Below are positions 12,985 to 24,318 of a stretch of 64,000 nucleotides of DNA, piece after piece. The translations under genes were made by a program, and so were the position numbers. The notes beneath the pieces were generated by a model. The model searched no databases, was not told where the DNA came from, and saw only the letters and a program-made list of their open reading frames with translations. The stretch spans positions 14,384,001-14,448,000 of the forward strand of contig NC_039506.1 of assembly GCF_003672135.1 (NCBI RefSeq), read 5' to 3'. The stretch comes from Ooceraea biroi (lineage: Eukaryota > Arthropoda > Insecta > Hymenoptera > Formicidae). The number at the start of each line of letters is the position of its first letter. Within the stretch, counting starts at the first letter, position 1.

Positions 12985-15900
12985 AGTATTTCTCTTTCTT
13001 CATTTCTTCTTTCCTTCATTTACCGTTGCGCGATAATAAACGGGAGACTTCATTTTCCGCTTTGACGACGGAATGAATATTTTGCGGTACTCGCCGGCGT
13101 CGCCTTCTTTAAGCCTTCCTCTCGCGATCGACCTGTTTGTGAGCCACTCGACAAAAGTAGCGAATGCGCCGATCGTAAAGGGTCATTCGAGCGATTCAGA
13201 CAGTCGACTCGAACGAAGTAGTTTCTGTCTCTCTGCTGCTTCCTTTTTTCGTTCCCCTCGACGAACCGACAAATGCCCGCGGTGTATCGTGTCGATCGAC
13301 GCAAAAATACGCCGGTGCTCCCAGCTCTGGACCGACAATGAAGCATCTCCCGCTCGGAGCGACAGCGGTACAGGAGTCGAAACACACTCAAGCCTGCCTG
13401 TCTGCCTGCCTGCGTCTACCATCATCTCCTCTTTCCCCTCCTCCTCCTTCGCATCCTGCTGCTCCCTTTTTTCCTTTTCTTTTGCTTTTCTCCGCGACCT
13501 CGGGCTTCCACCCTACGCTGCTTTCGCGTACCTTTTCCCGTGGCGGATCGCGCGCGGATGGCAGTGATTAATCGCGCAAGGGTGGCCAGCCATTCGCGGC
13601 GCACAACGAGCGACGTGTTGCCGCCTCCACGTGTCCGTCAACGTATATCAGAAAAAAGGGGACCGCGGGACGATTTCCGGTCGCTCCGACCTTCGTCGTC
13701 GTTTCTTCTTGCACGTCCTCTCGACCGTTTATTCGTTCGTTTTGCTCGGTCGTTTAGCTCTCCTCCCTCGTCGGAGACCCGTATTCTGTCGCGTTTAACC
13801 CTGCTGCTACAGCACGCAGTAATAACGAAGGAAGCCCCTGCACGTCCACTTCCTCGAGGCCGCTGGCGACGACCAGGGCGAGAATCCCCGCGCGCTCTCA
13901 CCTGGAAAAATATACGTGCACGTCTCCTCTGCGGGGGTGGGAAGCCGCGCGTCACGCTGGGGGATGCTGCGAACGCGTTCTCGCGCAAAGTCCCCGTCGA
14001 GAATCGATCGGTCGTCGACGCGGCAAAGAGGAAGAAACGCGCGGTCCGCGCGAAGAGGAGGACAATTAGCGTACGCGCGAAAACACACCGGAACACTTTA
14101 CCGAAAACACTTAACTCCTATGCGGCCGCCTCCACTTTGCTTAATTGCGTCCTTAAATCATCAGCCCATTACGCTATTGCCGTTTCCTGCGCCCGCCGCG
14201 GGGATCAGAGTTCTCGGTGCATAAGAACAGCTCCTTGCGCGCTCGCAATGAAGCGAGGCGCATCTCGCGTCGATGTTTTCGTGCTGTTGAATCGACGGCG
14301 AATGGATAGTTGCTGTCTTAATGCCGGCGAGAGGGATCAACAATCCCCAAAGCGCAAAGGAATTGTAGGGATGCGTAAAAAATGTATTTTCTACACGCGG
14401 GGAATTAGTATCTATGAAACTCCTGACACGTGACCGTGAACGAAGAATCACTATTCAACAGATTGCGAGATAAAACTCGGCGAATCTTAAATTACATACA
14501 ACGAGCAGCAATCAATTAATCCAATTAAATGAATAAATAGAAATGGATAAATAGAGAATTACGAAATTAATGAACGACGATTTATACACAATGAACGAAT
14601 GGTAATAGATAAAATAATCGAGTATTAGATCAAGACTCTGATCCGGCAATGATTACTCGCACATTGTACGCGCAGATAAACATTTCGTGAAGCTTACGCA
14701 CGGATTATAATAGTTCTCCTAACTCTCCTCTCTAGAAAAATCGACCGCGGTATTCCGCACAATACGCGCTATTCGAACGGAGCTTCCCACATGAGAGCCA
14801 CGTGCGTCGAAGACGGTTCATCCCTCGCGATATTCCGGAGATAACGCGTAATTGCGGTTATATACGGCAAACTCACGTAACGGTCCACTATATGGACTAC
14901 GTTGATCTCGTGGATAAGCGTGGAGGCCGAGCTTCCGACTTAGCGGCTTGGACTCAAATCCCCGGGCGTCATTTCTGGATTTTTCCGAAGTTACCCTCGA
15001 GCCTCCCCGGTGTCTCTGCGAATCCCGAGTTCGATTCGTGCAGCTTCCAGACGAATAACCGTAGCGATTACGAGTGCAAGCAAGTACAATAGATTGCTTG
15101 TCGGTCACCGCGTGTATCGATAATACGCGCGATACGAAAAAGGCTTCTCGTCCGTTCGATTTTCGCTTCGATTTTCGAAGGATCGTGCCCCGATCGTCCT
15201 CATTTTCTCGCCGTACTCCGTAAATTGCGATCGCCCGTGGATAAAGATTGGAAAACGCGTGCCCGCCGTCTCACCCGCGAGGGAAACGAGATCCTATCCC
15301 CCTGATATCTCTCGAGAGGGTGACGCACGCCGATAAGGAACTACGGAGCACGTCGCGATCACGCACCCACTCACGCACGCGGACGTGTCTCTCGTCTTTT
15401 CACGGGCTGCGTCTTCTCCCTTTTTTTTCTTGCTCGCTATCCCTCACGTTACGCTTGCTCTCCGCCGGACCGGTTTCGCGAGAACGAATGGACACTTTAT
15501 CCGGGACTGAATCTGAAACACGGCCGAAAACGGCGCTCGAAAAGCTTGGCTCGCACCCGGCACCCCCGGAATAATTTCTCCAGCTATCGCGATGCTCCGA
15601 CGGGGGTGTTCTGCAAAAACGGTTACTCGCCGATGGAGATAAACGGAGTGTGCGTTAAAACAGGGATTTCCACCGGCGAGGCGGAGCGTGAAACGGAAAC
15701 GAGATATAATGCACAAGAAATGGACATAATAATAATAGCGCGAAATAACAACGGGAGTGGACGAGATGGAAACGCTATATAGAGGCGCATCAGGAAACGT
15801 CTTATCGCAATCGTGCAGTTGCACAATTGCATGGAGAAATATTGATAATGATTAATGAACGCTAGCTATTGCTATTCACGTGGATGATAAGATGCAAGAT

Positions 15901-17878
15901 CCTCGGTGAAATTTAATTCGCGACACGACAAGAATTGATTCAGAATGTGCTTATCCGTTGCGTCACTTCCTCGGGAACGTCTTTGCAGTTGTCTATTAGT
16001 TGATCCATAATTTACGAAATGTTTCCTCTTTCCTTCCCAGCGATTTGTCGCAGTTTCGTCTAACTACCTTGCACATCTTTGAAAATTCTTTCACCCTAAT
16101 GCGCTATTACTTGGACGAAGTTTCGTGAATACCGATAAATGAGTCTTACACAATTAATCACGCGAAGGAGTTAGCGGGAGATTCGTTAACGACGAGAAAC
16201 GCCCTTAAAACCGGGCATTTAATTTTTTTCATTACGAATTCCCGCGTCGGTTCGGTACTCACGCCGCTATACTCGGTCCAGGCATTTCTCTTAAGAGGGA
16301 TCATTCTTTTCCCGTCGGCCACACCGAATCCGATTCGAAGACAGAGGAGCAATCGGTATCGTAAATATCGTAATACCACAATTGAACCAGTAATAAATTC
16401 TTCCTCTCCTTCTCTTAATATCGAAAAAAATAACATCGCGTTCATTTTTCTTTCGTGTACGGAATATTCTTTCAGAAAATTTCCGATCTGCATTATATTT
16501 CCGATAGCGTATTATACAAAACTTCGCTCACGCACCGATCATTAGAGCACCGTTAAATTCCAATGGTTCCCGTAAGTGCCGGAAATGGATTTGCATAATT
16601 CATTGAACGAAGCAATTATAATGAAAAGATCGTCGATCGAAGGGAGAAGCGTTTTTTTAACGGATTAATTCCCCCCATTATAAATTCTCATTGTCCTTGC
16701 ATCGACTTGATCGCCTCGATTCTCCGCGTCAATCAATCCGGATGCTCTTCTTGAAAGAGAGACCTTTTTCCATCGACTACTACCGCTTGCGAATGCGAGA
16801 AGTCACGGGCTGAGGAATTTCGCGATCTGCAGCCGCGATGTAGATTCATTTTTCGTTACTCTCGATGATGGAAACGGGAGAAAGGGAAATGATTACTCAC
16901 GCAGCCGAGTATTTCCAGCGTGAACGGCAATGCGTTAGCTCTCCCGAAAATCTTCCTGAAAATTCCGCGATCAGGGAAATAGAAACTATCATCGCTTTAG
17001 GTTTCTTGTACTTTGTTTGTATTTTGTTTCATTCAGAAATTCAACACACAATGTCCATTTGCACTGCAATGCACCGTGCTCCTCGCAATCGCGACGCTTC
17101 GTGCTCGTCGCATTTTCCGACGTTCATCAATCGACGGTCACGTTGGGTAATTACGACACGAACCGCGGCGTCTACTACGTACAATTAACTCGTCTCGCTT
17201 CCTTCCTGCCCCGTTGTTGACGCATTTATTTTTGTGGACCGGTCCGGCGCGCCGGTGTACGGACCCCCGTCTCACTTCACTCCTGGTGCTCCCTTTTTTC
17301 CCCTGTTTTACGAGCTATAAAGCGACTAGACGCGCAACGAAACGCGAAGTCGTTCCGAGCCACTGCCGTTACATCAATTTCAGGCTCTTCGCCCTCATTT
17401 CCGCCGCCGCCGACGACGAACGCCCACCGTCGAAACGCGGTCACTACGAAAGTGTAATTTTTTCAATTTGGCAAGGTACCGCAGGAGGTACGCAGCACTC
17501 GCCTCTCCTCTTTGCTCTCTCGACCCTTCGGAAGCGTCGAAGAGTTCATGTATGTCTGTCGATATTGCGTTTCACGCGCGCACTTTGCACAACCGACAAA
17601 ACTGCATCGACCAATTCGCCGGCACTTTATAAACGGAGGGTAAACTTGGGTATAACGTTGAGCATACACCCTTTCGCCTCGTTCTCTTCCTTTTCTTCAT
17701 CCCACGGTCGTCTCTTTAACGTTATATCTGTTTTCTTTATATTTATATTTGCTTGCCGTCTGAGTGACTCGTGGAGATGATGGCAGCCACTTCCTTCGCG
17801 GTTTCCACAGACGTAACGTAACGTAAGTATTTATTTCGTTTGTTTGAACTCCGAGTTCTTAGGCAACTCGTTCAGAGC

Positions 17879-17911
17879 GAGCGAGCTACGTGTGTTACGT
17901 GTAGCTCGCTC
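17879..17911. repeat. Hairpin, 11-bp perfect stem
   Basis: GAGCGAGCTAC and GTAGCTCGCTC around an 11-nt loop. Two wobble and two Watson-Crick pairs can extend the stem in RNA. It is too short for an animal microRNA precursor. Confidence 0.8.
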
Positions 17912-18370
17912 TCCATAACCAATTAGAAATATAATTAAAAATTTCACCTCATTTTTATTAATCGCGGAACGCTCGGAGTTAGATTGCACAGGACGAGGAT
18001 AACTTCGCAAGGAAGCAGGAAAAGCTCTCGCCGTCCGGCGGGCGGAAAAACTAATCAGCAGGCAACGGGAATCTCATGAATATCGAGATTGCAGCTAACG
18101 AATTACTTTCTCGGGTATTAAAGAATACCGCGAGCTTTATTCGCCGCGACGCGACATTACCTTCGCTAATGCGATAGAACGCCTCGTTTCATGGAACAGT
18201 CTAATAAATAAATTAAATAATCATTGTCAGTTGATGATATTGTTATGTAGCCAGAGTTTCCGTTCACGTATGCAGCTCTCCACTCGTGTCACTCGTGTGA
18301 TTAAATCGACACTCAGTTTTAAAACATTTATTTATTAAAAAGACAGAATACAGAAACACTTAGTTCGTTT

Positions 18371-18613
18371 ACAAGGAAGGTTAGCCAACCCGGAAATTCA
18401 GAAAATTCTGAAACTTTGTGTGCATATAGAGTAGTTTATCCGTAACATAAAACAATTTTTTTTTCATGCTGAATTACAGTTCAAGGGGGTGAAATCACCC
18501 CTTGAAGAAAAATGTAGGTATTTCCATTTTGCGAAATTACTGCCAAACGGTGAGATATACAAAAAAAGTTTATACAAAAGTTGCATCTCTTTTTTATGTC
18601 TACAAAGCTGTGT
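18371..18613 (+). repeat. Left terminal inverted repeat of the transposon
   Basis: 243 bp that match the reverse complement of 21581-21826 almost base for base, with a few substitutions and one- to three-base indels, mainly in T runs. It contains two internal palindromes: TTCAGAAAATTCTGAA near 18398, and an imperfect 27-bp palindrome at 18480-18506 centred on GGTGAAATCACC. Subterminal palindromes of this kind may be transposase-binding sites, which is inference. The match to the right arm stops abruptly at GTGT (18613), where a 515-bp insertion begins. Confidence 0.9.
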
Positions 18614-18615
18614 AC

Positions 18616-19130
18616 GGATAAGTATCGAAAAATGAATGCTTTTCTATTTACCTCTCCACCACCCCTTAAAATTGAATTTTTTTACTTCGTAAATTTACGT
18701 CAAAGTACTTCTCCCTGACCTCTTTTCATACGTCATAATCAATTTATGTCTGTTATATTAAAAAAAATAAAATAAAATAAAAACCTTAAAAGAAAAACTC
18801 CGATTCCCAATTCCGCGCGTTTTAGCAGTTTAATTATTAAAATGATTTTAAAAAGTAATATTTAAATTTCTCGTACCGTTGATTTTATAATAGCCTCTTG
18901 GTTAATGCGGAAAACAGAAATAAAATGTTTGTTAAAATAATATTCACAACTGTTTATTAAAGGAACTGTATATATGATATAAAAATATAAATCACACGGG
19001 ATAAGTCGATAAGGCGATAAATGTAGTTTTGAACTATCGCGATCCATTGGAACGTCTTTCCTCGCATTTTTATTAGATTATTTTGTAAACGGCACGATAA
19101 ATAAGATGTTGCATGAACAAGATATTGTAC
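18616..19130. mobile_element. 515-bp insertion inside the left transposon arm
   Basis: Comparison of the two arms shows 515 extra bases on the left. The tetramer GTAC stands at both junctions (18612-18615 and 19127-19130), as a 4-bp target duplication would. The insert is AT-rich, has no recognisable open frame and no evident inverted ends, so its class is unknown. The alternative is a deletion from the right arm, in which case GTAC is chance; the right arm reads GCAC at the equivalent place. Confidence 0.45.
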
Positions 19131-19195
19131 TTTGACATTAAATGACGCAGATTCATATTGATGCACCGATAACCTTGTCGAACTTTCCGATTTAC
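19129..19195 (+). repeat. Inner inverted repeat, left copy (67 bp)
   Basis: 67 bp, beginning ACTTTGACATTAAATGACG, identical by eye to the reverse complement of 21512-21578. In the right arm this stretch lies 2 bp from the outer repeat; here it is 515 bp away. It is therefore the continuation of the terminal repeat, displaced by an insertion. Confidence 0.9.
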
Positions 19196-19543
19196 ACAAA
19201 AAATGCGGATTGATTTTACAGATTACATAGTACATATTGTGTGATTGATTCTTGACTTATTGTTAATATATATTAGTAAGATATTCTGTAACGATATAAT
19301 GATGTCACAATATTTAAATCATAATTTATATCAATTTCAATCATTGTTCGCTTATTTCAACAAGGTAGTTTGTACCTATTTTCAACGAATGTATTAATTG
19401 ATTTTATTAATCCTCATATATATAACATTTGCATTCGTACATTCGTTTTTTGTACATTCTTTATGGTTTACTTATACATTGAAAATGTTATTAATCGAGT
19501 ACAACAATACAAGTGTTAGTAGTGACAAATACAGTAAAATTTG

Positions 19544-21263
19544 CTAATTGATACAGTAATGATATTCTTCGTAAAAATGTTTAAAACAGAAATATTAGTA
19601 CACGCTCTATTGTTTAATTATACATTACAATAGTTATATTAGTGCAAAATGATAGATATACTAAAAAGTACGGATTGTAATTGGTACAGTAATGATATTC
19701 TTCATAAAAGTGTTTAAAACAGAAATAGTCGCCACACCATGCACAGCGTATAAAAGCGGCCATCCCACAAATACTACATTTGGGTATATTCTTTTCATTT
19801 TTGAAGTAACAGAAATCTACAGGATTTTGAAATTCGGCAAGATGCGTTTCTACATATCCGCTTTTATACCAAGCATATTGAAACAGGTTTTTAAATCTAG
19901 GTGAAGAAAACTGATTATGGGTTAGTGATTGCAATTTAATTATTTCATTACGGGAGTGTAGATTAACATCTCTCTTCAAGAATTACATTATCTGAAAATG
20001 TTCGCACAAAATTTTTCCAAACCCGGAATCCGAACACATCTAAAGGCTGAATCATTCCCGTTGTCTTTTTGGAACGGTTAAAAATTGTACCTCTTTGTCT
20101 TGTGGAATGTCAATTGCTCTAGTTGTCTTGGGCAGTGTCCGTCCATGAATGAGTAACATGCTTTTACGGCCAGTATTCGGTAGATACACTTCGCTGAACC
20201 AAGTTTTGAAATGTTCAGACGTGAGTTTTCCTGATTTTGAAGCTTGAATGTAAATGTTAACTGGACGGAAAAGAGTTTCTTTCACCCTCGGGCCAAATGT
20301 TCCCGTAGACTCCTTCAAAACTATGTATAGTGGTGAAAGAAGACGTCCACTTGCTGAAATAATAGGCATTATAGTATAACTGTGTGTTGTAGAAGATACT
20401 GATTGAATCATTGCTTCAACTGTTTTTACTCCTGATTTCGTCAATGTTCGCCTAGAATGTATTTCAAGCTTGAAACCACTCTCGTCTGCATTATAAATTT
20501 CTTCAACTCCAAAATCTGGAATGTTTGACTTTACGTTTGAAACAAACGATTTTGCGATATCTTGTAAGTTGCCAATATCTTGAAGCGTAAATTGCGTCCT
20601 GAATGTTGTTATCTTGCGGGAAACAATTCTGTGCACATTCTTGAATTTCCAAATCCACCATTTACTTGCCTTGAATTCAGGTAGGTCCATTTGCTCCTTT
20701 GCCTCCAAAGCCCATAATCTTAAATTCATGTCATGAACAATAGATTTTCTATCACATGCTTCTTCAAACTTTTGCAGTACATATTCCGTAATAAATGTAA
20801 ATTTATCTGCATTTGTTCCACCTTTTTCTACACTTGCTTCCCATCTGTATAGCTGCTGTAAGGATTTAACCTTATGAAAACTATTCTGTACGCTAGTTAA
20901 TGTCCGACGTGCCTTCTTTCTGCTTTTCCAAAACTCTACGGCCTTTCTCTTATAACTCAAGTCGACCTTCCCATCTTCATCATCGACAATACATTCTTCA
21001 TATTCAAAACTATCTTCTTCTTCTTTTTCTGCAGGCATAATGTATTCTACAATTTGTGCTCCATGGGGTTCTGATGGATCAGCAAAATCAAGCACGTAAT
21101 CATGTTCAAATGATGAACGTACGTCTTGCAAATTTTGTAGAATATCACGAATTTCATTATGCACTTCAATTTCAAAAGGCGTTATAGGTGTCTGTGTTAT
21201 ACTCGCAATTTGAAACGTAGTCGCTAACATGTTTATTATGTTTGCAACATTAACCGTCGTCAT
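19544..21263 (-). pseudogene. Degenerate Tigger/pogo-like transposase
   Basis: The remnant of the element's transposase, a nuclear protein that in intact relatives binds the terminal repeats and cuts DNA with a DDE/D catalytic triad. The main frame runs from an ATG at 21263 to a stop at 20052 (403 codons). It has an acidic N-terminus, then a helix-turn-helix region at about residues 100-215, including the FKASKWWIWKFKN motif typical of CENP-B/Tc5-type domains. The DDE core follows from about residue 255 with YNADESGF (first Asp). Where the second Asp is expected the frame reads LLIHGRTLPK, so that residue is missing. A one-base shift near 20070 moves the third-Asp motif IQPLDVFGF into another frame, and a second shift near 19975 leads into a tail ending at 19614. 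That tail has Cys/His-rich motifs CSICGMAAFIRCAWCGDYF and FKHFYEEYHYC, possibly zinc-binding. The codons near 19547-19594 repeat this tail and may mark the original stop. No functional enzyme is expected. Confidence 0.88.
19547..19727 (-). repeat. Direct duplication of the transposase 3' end
   Basis: About 48 bp at 19547-19594 recurs at 19680-19727, 133 bp away, with only a few differences. On the minus strand both copies can be read as the same Cys/His tail (YFCFKHFYEEYHYC). In the outer copy that reading ends in a stop at once (TGT ATC AAT TAG). The intervening 85 bp are not repeated. The simplest reading is a local duplication that displaced the original stop codon. Confidence 0.8.
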
Positions 21264-21308
21264 TTTCTATCAGGCAAACTTTTCAACAGAATGCTGATTC
21301 CTGTCGTA

Positions 21309-21348
21309 AATGAGACTGGAAAGTAATACTTCCTTGGGCATATTTATA
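21309..21348 (-). promoter_or_regulatory. Likely transposase promoter (TATA plus initiator)
   Basis: On the minus strand TATAAATA occupies 21348-21341. About 30 bases downstream is TCATTT (near 21313), a fair match to the arthropod initiator TCAKTY. Spacing between box and start is what RNA polymerase II core promoters use. The transposase ATG follows about 50 bases later at 21263. Position and spacing support the call; there is no expression evidence. Confidence 0.45.
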
Positions 21349-21511
21349 TGAATCGAAAACCGCGATTACATAAACTTATTCACCGAAAAAATGTTGGAAA
21401 AAAGATTATAAGTTGCACCATTTTCCTCATTTGCGACAGTAGTCCAATCTATGCACCAACTTATCTAATTTTTCGTGTGGTTTGCAAAACGGATAGACAC
21501 ATCCGTATTAC

Positions 21512-21578
21512 GTAAATCGGAAAGTTCGACAAGGTTATCGGTGCATCAATATGAATCTGCGTCATTTAATGTCAAAGT
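21512..21578 (-). repeat. Inner inverted repeat, right copy (67 bp)
   Basis: Perfect inverted partner of 19129-19195. It lies upstream of the transposase promoter (the gene reads leftwards from 21263) and next to the right terminal repeat. It probably belongs to the original terminal arm of the element. Confidence 0.9.
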
Positions 21579-21580
21579 GC

Positions 21581-21826
21581 ACACAGCTTTGTAGACATAA
21601 AAAAGAGATGCAACTTTTGTATAAACTTTTTTTTTATATCTCTCACCGTTTGGCAGTTATTTTGCAAAATAGAAATACCTATATTTTTCTTCAAGGGGTG
21701 ATTTCACCCCCTTGAATTGTAATTCAGCATGAAAAAAAAAATAGTTTTATGTTACGGATAAACTACTCTATATGCACACAAAGTTTCAGAATTTTCTGAA
21801 TTTCCGGGTTGGCTAACCTTCCTTGT
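21581..21826 (-). repeat. Right terminal inverted repeat of the transposon
   Basis: 246 bp, the inverted partner of 18371-18613. It carries the same 27-bp palindrome at 21690-21716. It continues almost directly into the inner arm at 21512-21578, so the right side is one contiguous inverted arm of about 315 bp, whereas the left counterpart is split. Confidence 0.9.
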
Positions 21827-24225
21827 TAGTTCTTCGAAAGCTTTTTGAGATGATTCTTTTCATAGATGTCTGTTTCTTCATCAGAAAACCGGAATCTTCT
21901 TTTATTTGACATATTGTTCTTCACATTTATTTGAATACATCTATTCCTGACGCAATAAGTGATCCGACACAATAATATTATCATCAATCAATATGATAAA
22001 GAAACGAAGAGTGAGTCAAGATTACCAATATTGTTGTATTTTCGCTGGCATATTTTAAAGTTACATCACGAGTATCGTAAAAGCGCTTATATCTTCACTC
22101 ACAAATTCATCGATTATCCGCGGATAAGGGATTTACCGGTCGTTTACTCTCCGAAGATCCGTATGACACGTTCGAAGATACCGTGAACACGCCATCGCGA
22201 TCATTCCCAGGGTGCCTTGACTTGAGAATTTCGATTTTACGTCCAAGTTAAGTCGACGTTTATTTAGATCACTCGTGCAGCCCAAGTGTTGGTCGACTTG
22301 GCTCTGAGTTCGCTCTTGCTACACGGGGAACGGAATACGAGGAACCGTGAAGTCCCACGTGAGCCTAGCGCGCGCTGGAAGCCGCGCAAGAGTCGCAAAG
22401 TCTGCGGGGACCGCTCTGTAAACTTCATTTCGTCACACGTATGGAAAAAGTGTGCGAGATCGTCGAATCCGAATCACAATATTCCCAGGCGGAACGCGGG
22501 CCGCGGCCTCTCCAACACACGTACATTCATAAAACGAGTCGCGAGCGAAATGAGATTCCGATTCGAGCTCGCTCGCTGTTCACCCGCGCGAATGCATGCC
22601 GTTTTGTAACTATTAGGGCCCGGAAGTCTCACTAGGGGTGGCCCCTCGAGAGGCCTCCCCTGAGATAAGACGATCTTCGACGATGGAGTTCGAGAAATTT
22701 TGCCGCACGAATCTCGAATCGTCGTTGCAAGCAAGATTTTCGTATTTCGCCAACGAAACGTGCAGCGAGCTTTTCGGTATGATTAAGCGACGCAATTTTT
22801 GTTTACGACTTGCGTGACATTTATTTTACATTTCCGTATAAAATGAACGTTACCGTGCTTTTCTTTTTACGCGTGCATATATTTTTTCCGGGTAGTACGG
22901 ATTTTTTAGATAAAACAATGTCACGCGATATCAGCAGTCTTTCGGCTGAATTGTTTAACGCGTGTAATACTCGCGATTTTGTCATTTCGCTGAAAATTGT
23001 TATTCCGCGACCTCCGTTGCGGGAGACGGTAGGTAAAAGATGTTTGTTAAGGAGCATAAATTGGCTCATGTCAGCAGGAATCGGTAGCTAACGGAAGATT
23101 GAAGTGACATATTACTTTAATGATGCTCTCTGGAGTCATGAAAGGACGAGGTTCGAGTTTTAGTCTGAAATCGGTTCCAAGTTATTCGCACTCCGACTAA
23201 ATCGAAGCATTTCAGTTAAACGCTTTCTCGCCACTTTTTCAAACTTTCACTTTAGCAAGAAGTATTGACAGAAATGTCGAACTTTAAACCCCACTCAGTT
23301 TGATTGACTATATAGAAAGCTATGTATAATGACAAAAATAAAGCCTATAACGTGTCTGCGCGACGTTCAACGCATTTGTCATACTTGTCATATTCTGCAA
23401 TTGTTGTAAAAATTAGCTATCCTATTTTCCTCACGTTTTGCCATGCAACCGACGAATATTGTAAACCGGTAGTAATTTCAACAATATTTTGATAAGTGCA
23501 CACACACGCGCATATTTTTGTTACACATTTCCCTCTGTGTGAAAGAATGCATTACTTCCTGTTATCACATTTATTATGCATAAAGTTATTACATAATATA
23601 ACGTGTAAAAATAATATAATTCGAAAATTTGATATCATTCTGTTTTAGTAAAAATTTAAAATAATCAAAACAGGGAACTGCTAAGAGCGAAGCTGGATTT
23701 AAAATAATTTTTCACATATCTACGTTCGCAACGTGCATTCAATGCAGTGAATTGCAAATTAAATTTCTCGATTCATTGATATTGATAATATGAAAAACAC
23801 GTTTCGCATAGAGTACTCAATGGTCCACATTATAGATATCTCCGCGATCGAGTTCTCCAATAAATTATAAGCCTGCGTTGACTCGCGGATTAAAAAGTCC
23901 ATCAATCAAACGTTTAGTGCCGCAAAAGGGAAACCACCCTTCATTGGACTCAGCCGCGCGATGAACATCGACGAGAACGAGGCGTGCTAATTATGTGCGT
24001 TCCTCTGAAATCTGTACATGCAGTGGGATAATTTAGAGTCGGTCAAACGTATGTCTGTAATCAGCGAGAGTTCCGCATGCCCGATTCCCAAAGAGCTCTC
24101 GGACGTTACCGCGAGAAGGAATTTGCTTTTAAACAGAGATGCGCGCAGATCGCGCAGATCGCTGATATAGATTCGTAAACGCAATAACGCTAGTTCTGTT
24201 GATCGAAATAAGAGCATATAGACGT

Positions 24226-24248
24226 ACGCACACGCACACGCACACGCA

Positions 24249-24302
<54 letters not shown>

Positions 24303-24318
24303 CACGCACTCACACACG
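24226..24318 (+). repeat. (CA)n microsatellite
   Basis: Imperfect CA/CG flanks around a perfect (CA)n core at about 24253-24300. Confidence 0.97.

Larger units (their letters stand above)
12650..18370. other. CpG-rich to mixed block, no gene recognised
   Basis: 12650-14450 is strongly CpG-rich and gives the longest non-transposon frame in the window (13540-14433, 297 codons, beginning with GTG rather than ATG). It overlaps a 152-codon frame on the other strand, a sign of stop-poor composition rather than coding. 14450-18370 is mixed with nothing recognised. Confidence 0.6.
18371..21826 (-). mobile_element. Tigger/pogo-like DNA transposon, degenerate
   Basis: A 3.46-kb DNA transposon bounded by long terminal inverted repeats that begin ACAAGGAAGGTTAGCC on the plus strand at 18371 and mirror at 21826. 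Inside lies a single minus-strand transposase remnant with a DDE-superfamily core (the YNADESGF motif). Its promoter is near the right end. Pogo/Tigger elements normally move by cut-and-paste and duplicate a TA dinucleotide. Here a clean TA duplication is not visible, because the left flank ends in TTT or TTTA depending on where the end is set and the right flank begins TAG or TTAG. The copy is non-autonomous now, since the transposase frame is broken. Long repeats of about 245 bp with an extra inner 67-bp pair are more elaborate than the short ends usual for this superfamily. Class assignment is by motif reading; the exact family is not determined. Confidence 0.85.

Noticed and set aside
12965..12986. 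CT run ending in CAG as a 3' splice site
   Set aside because: Microsatellite followed by no recognisable exon.
13540..14433. 297-codon plus-strand open frame, longest outside the transposon
   Set aside because: Starts with GTG not ATG, has no recognisable domain, is Arg/Ser-rich and overlaps a 152-codon frame on the opposite strand; typical of stop-poor CpG-rich sequence.
15015..15045. GAGTTCGATTCG, another tRNA B-box-like string
   Set aside because: T-stem does not pair and no matching A box or acceptor was found.
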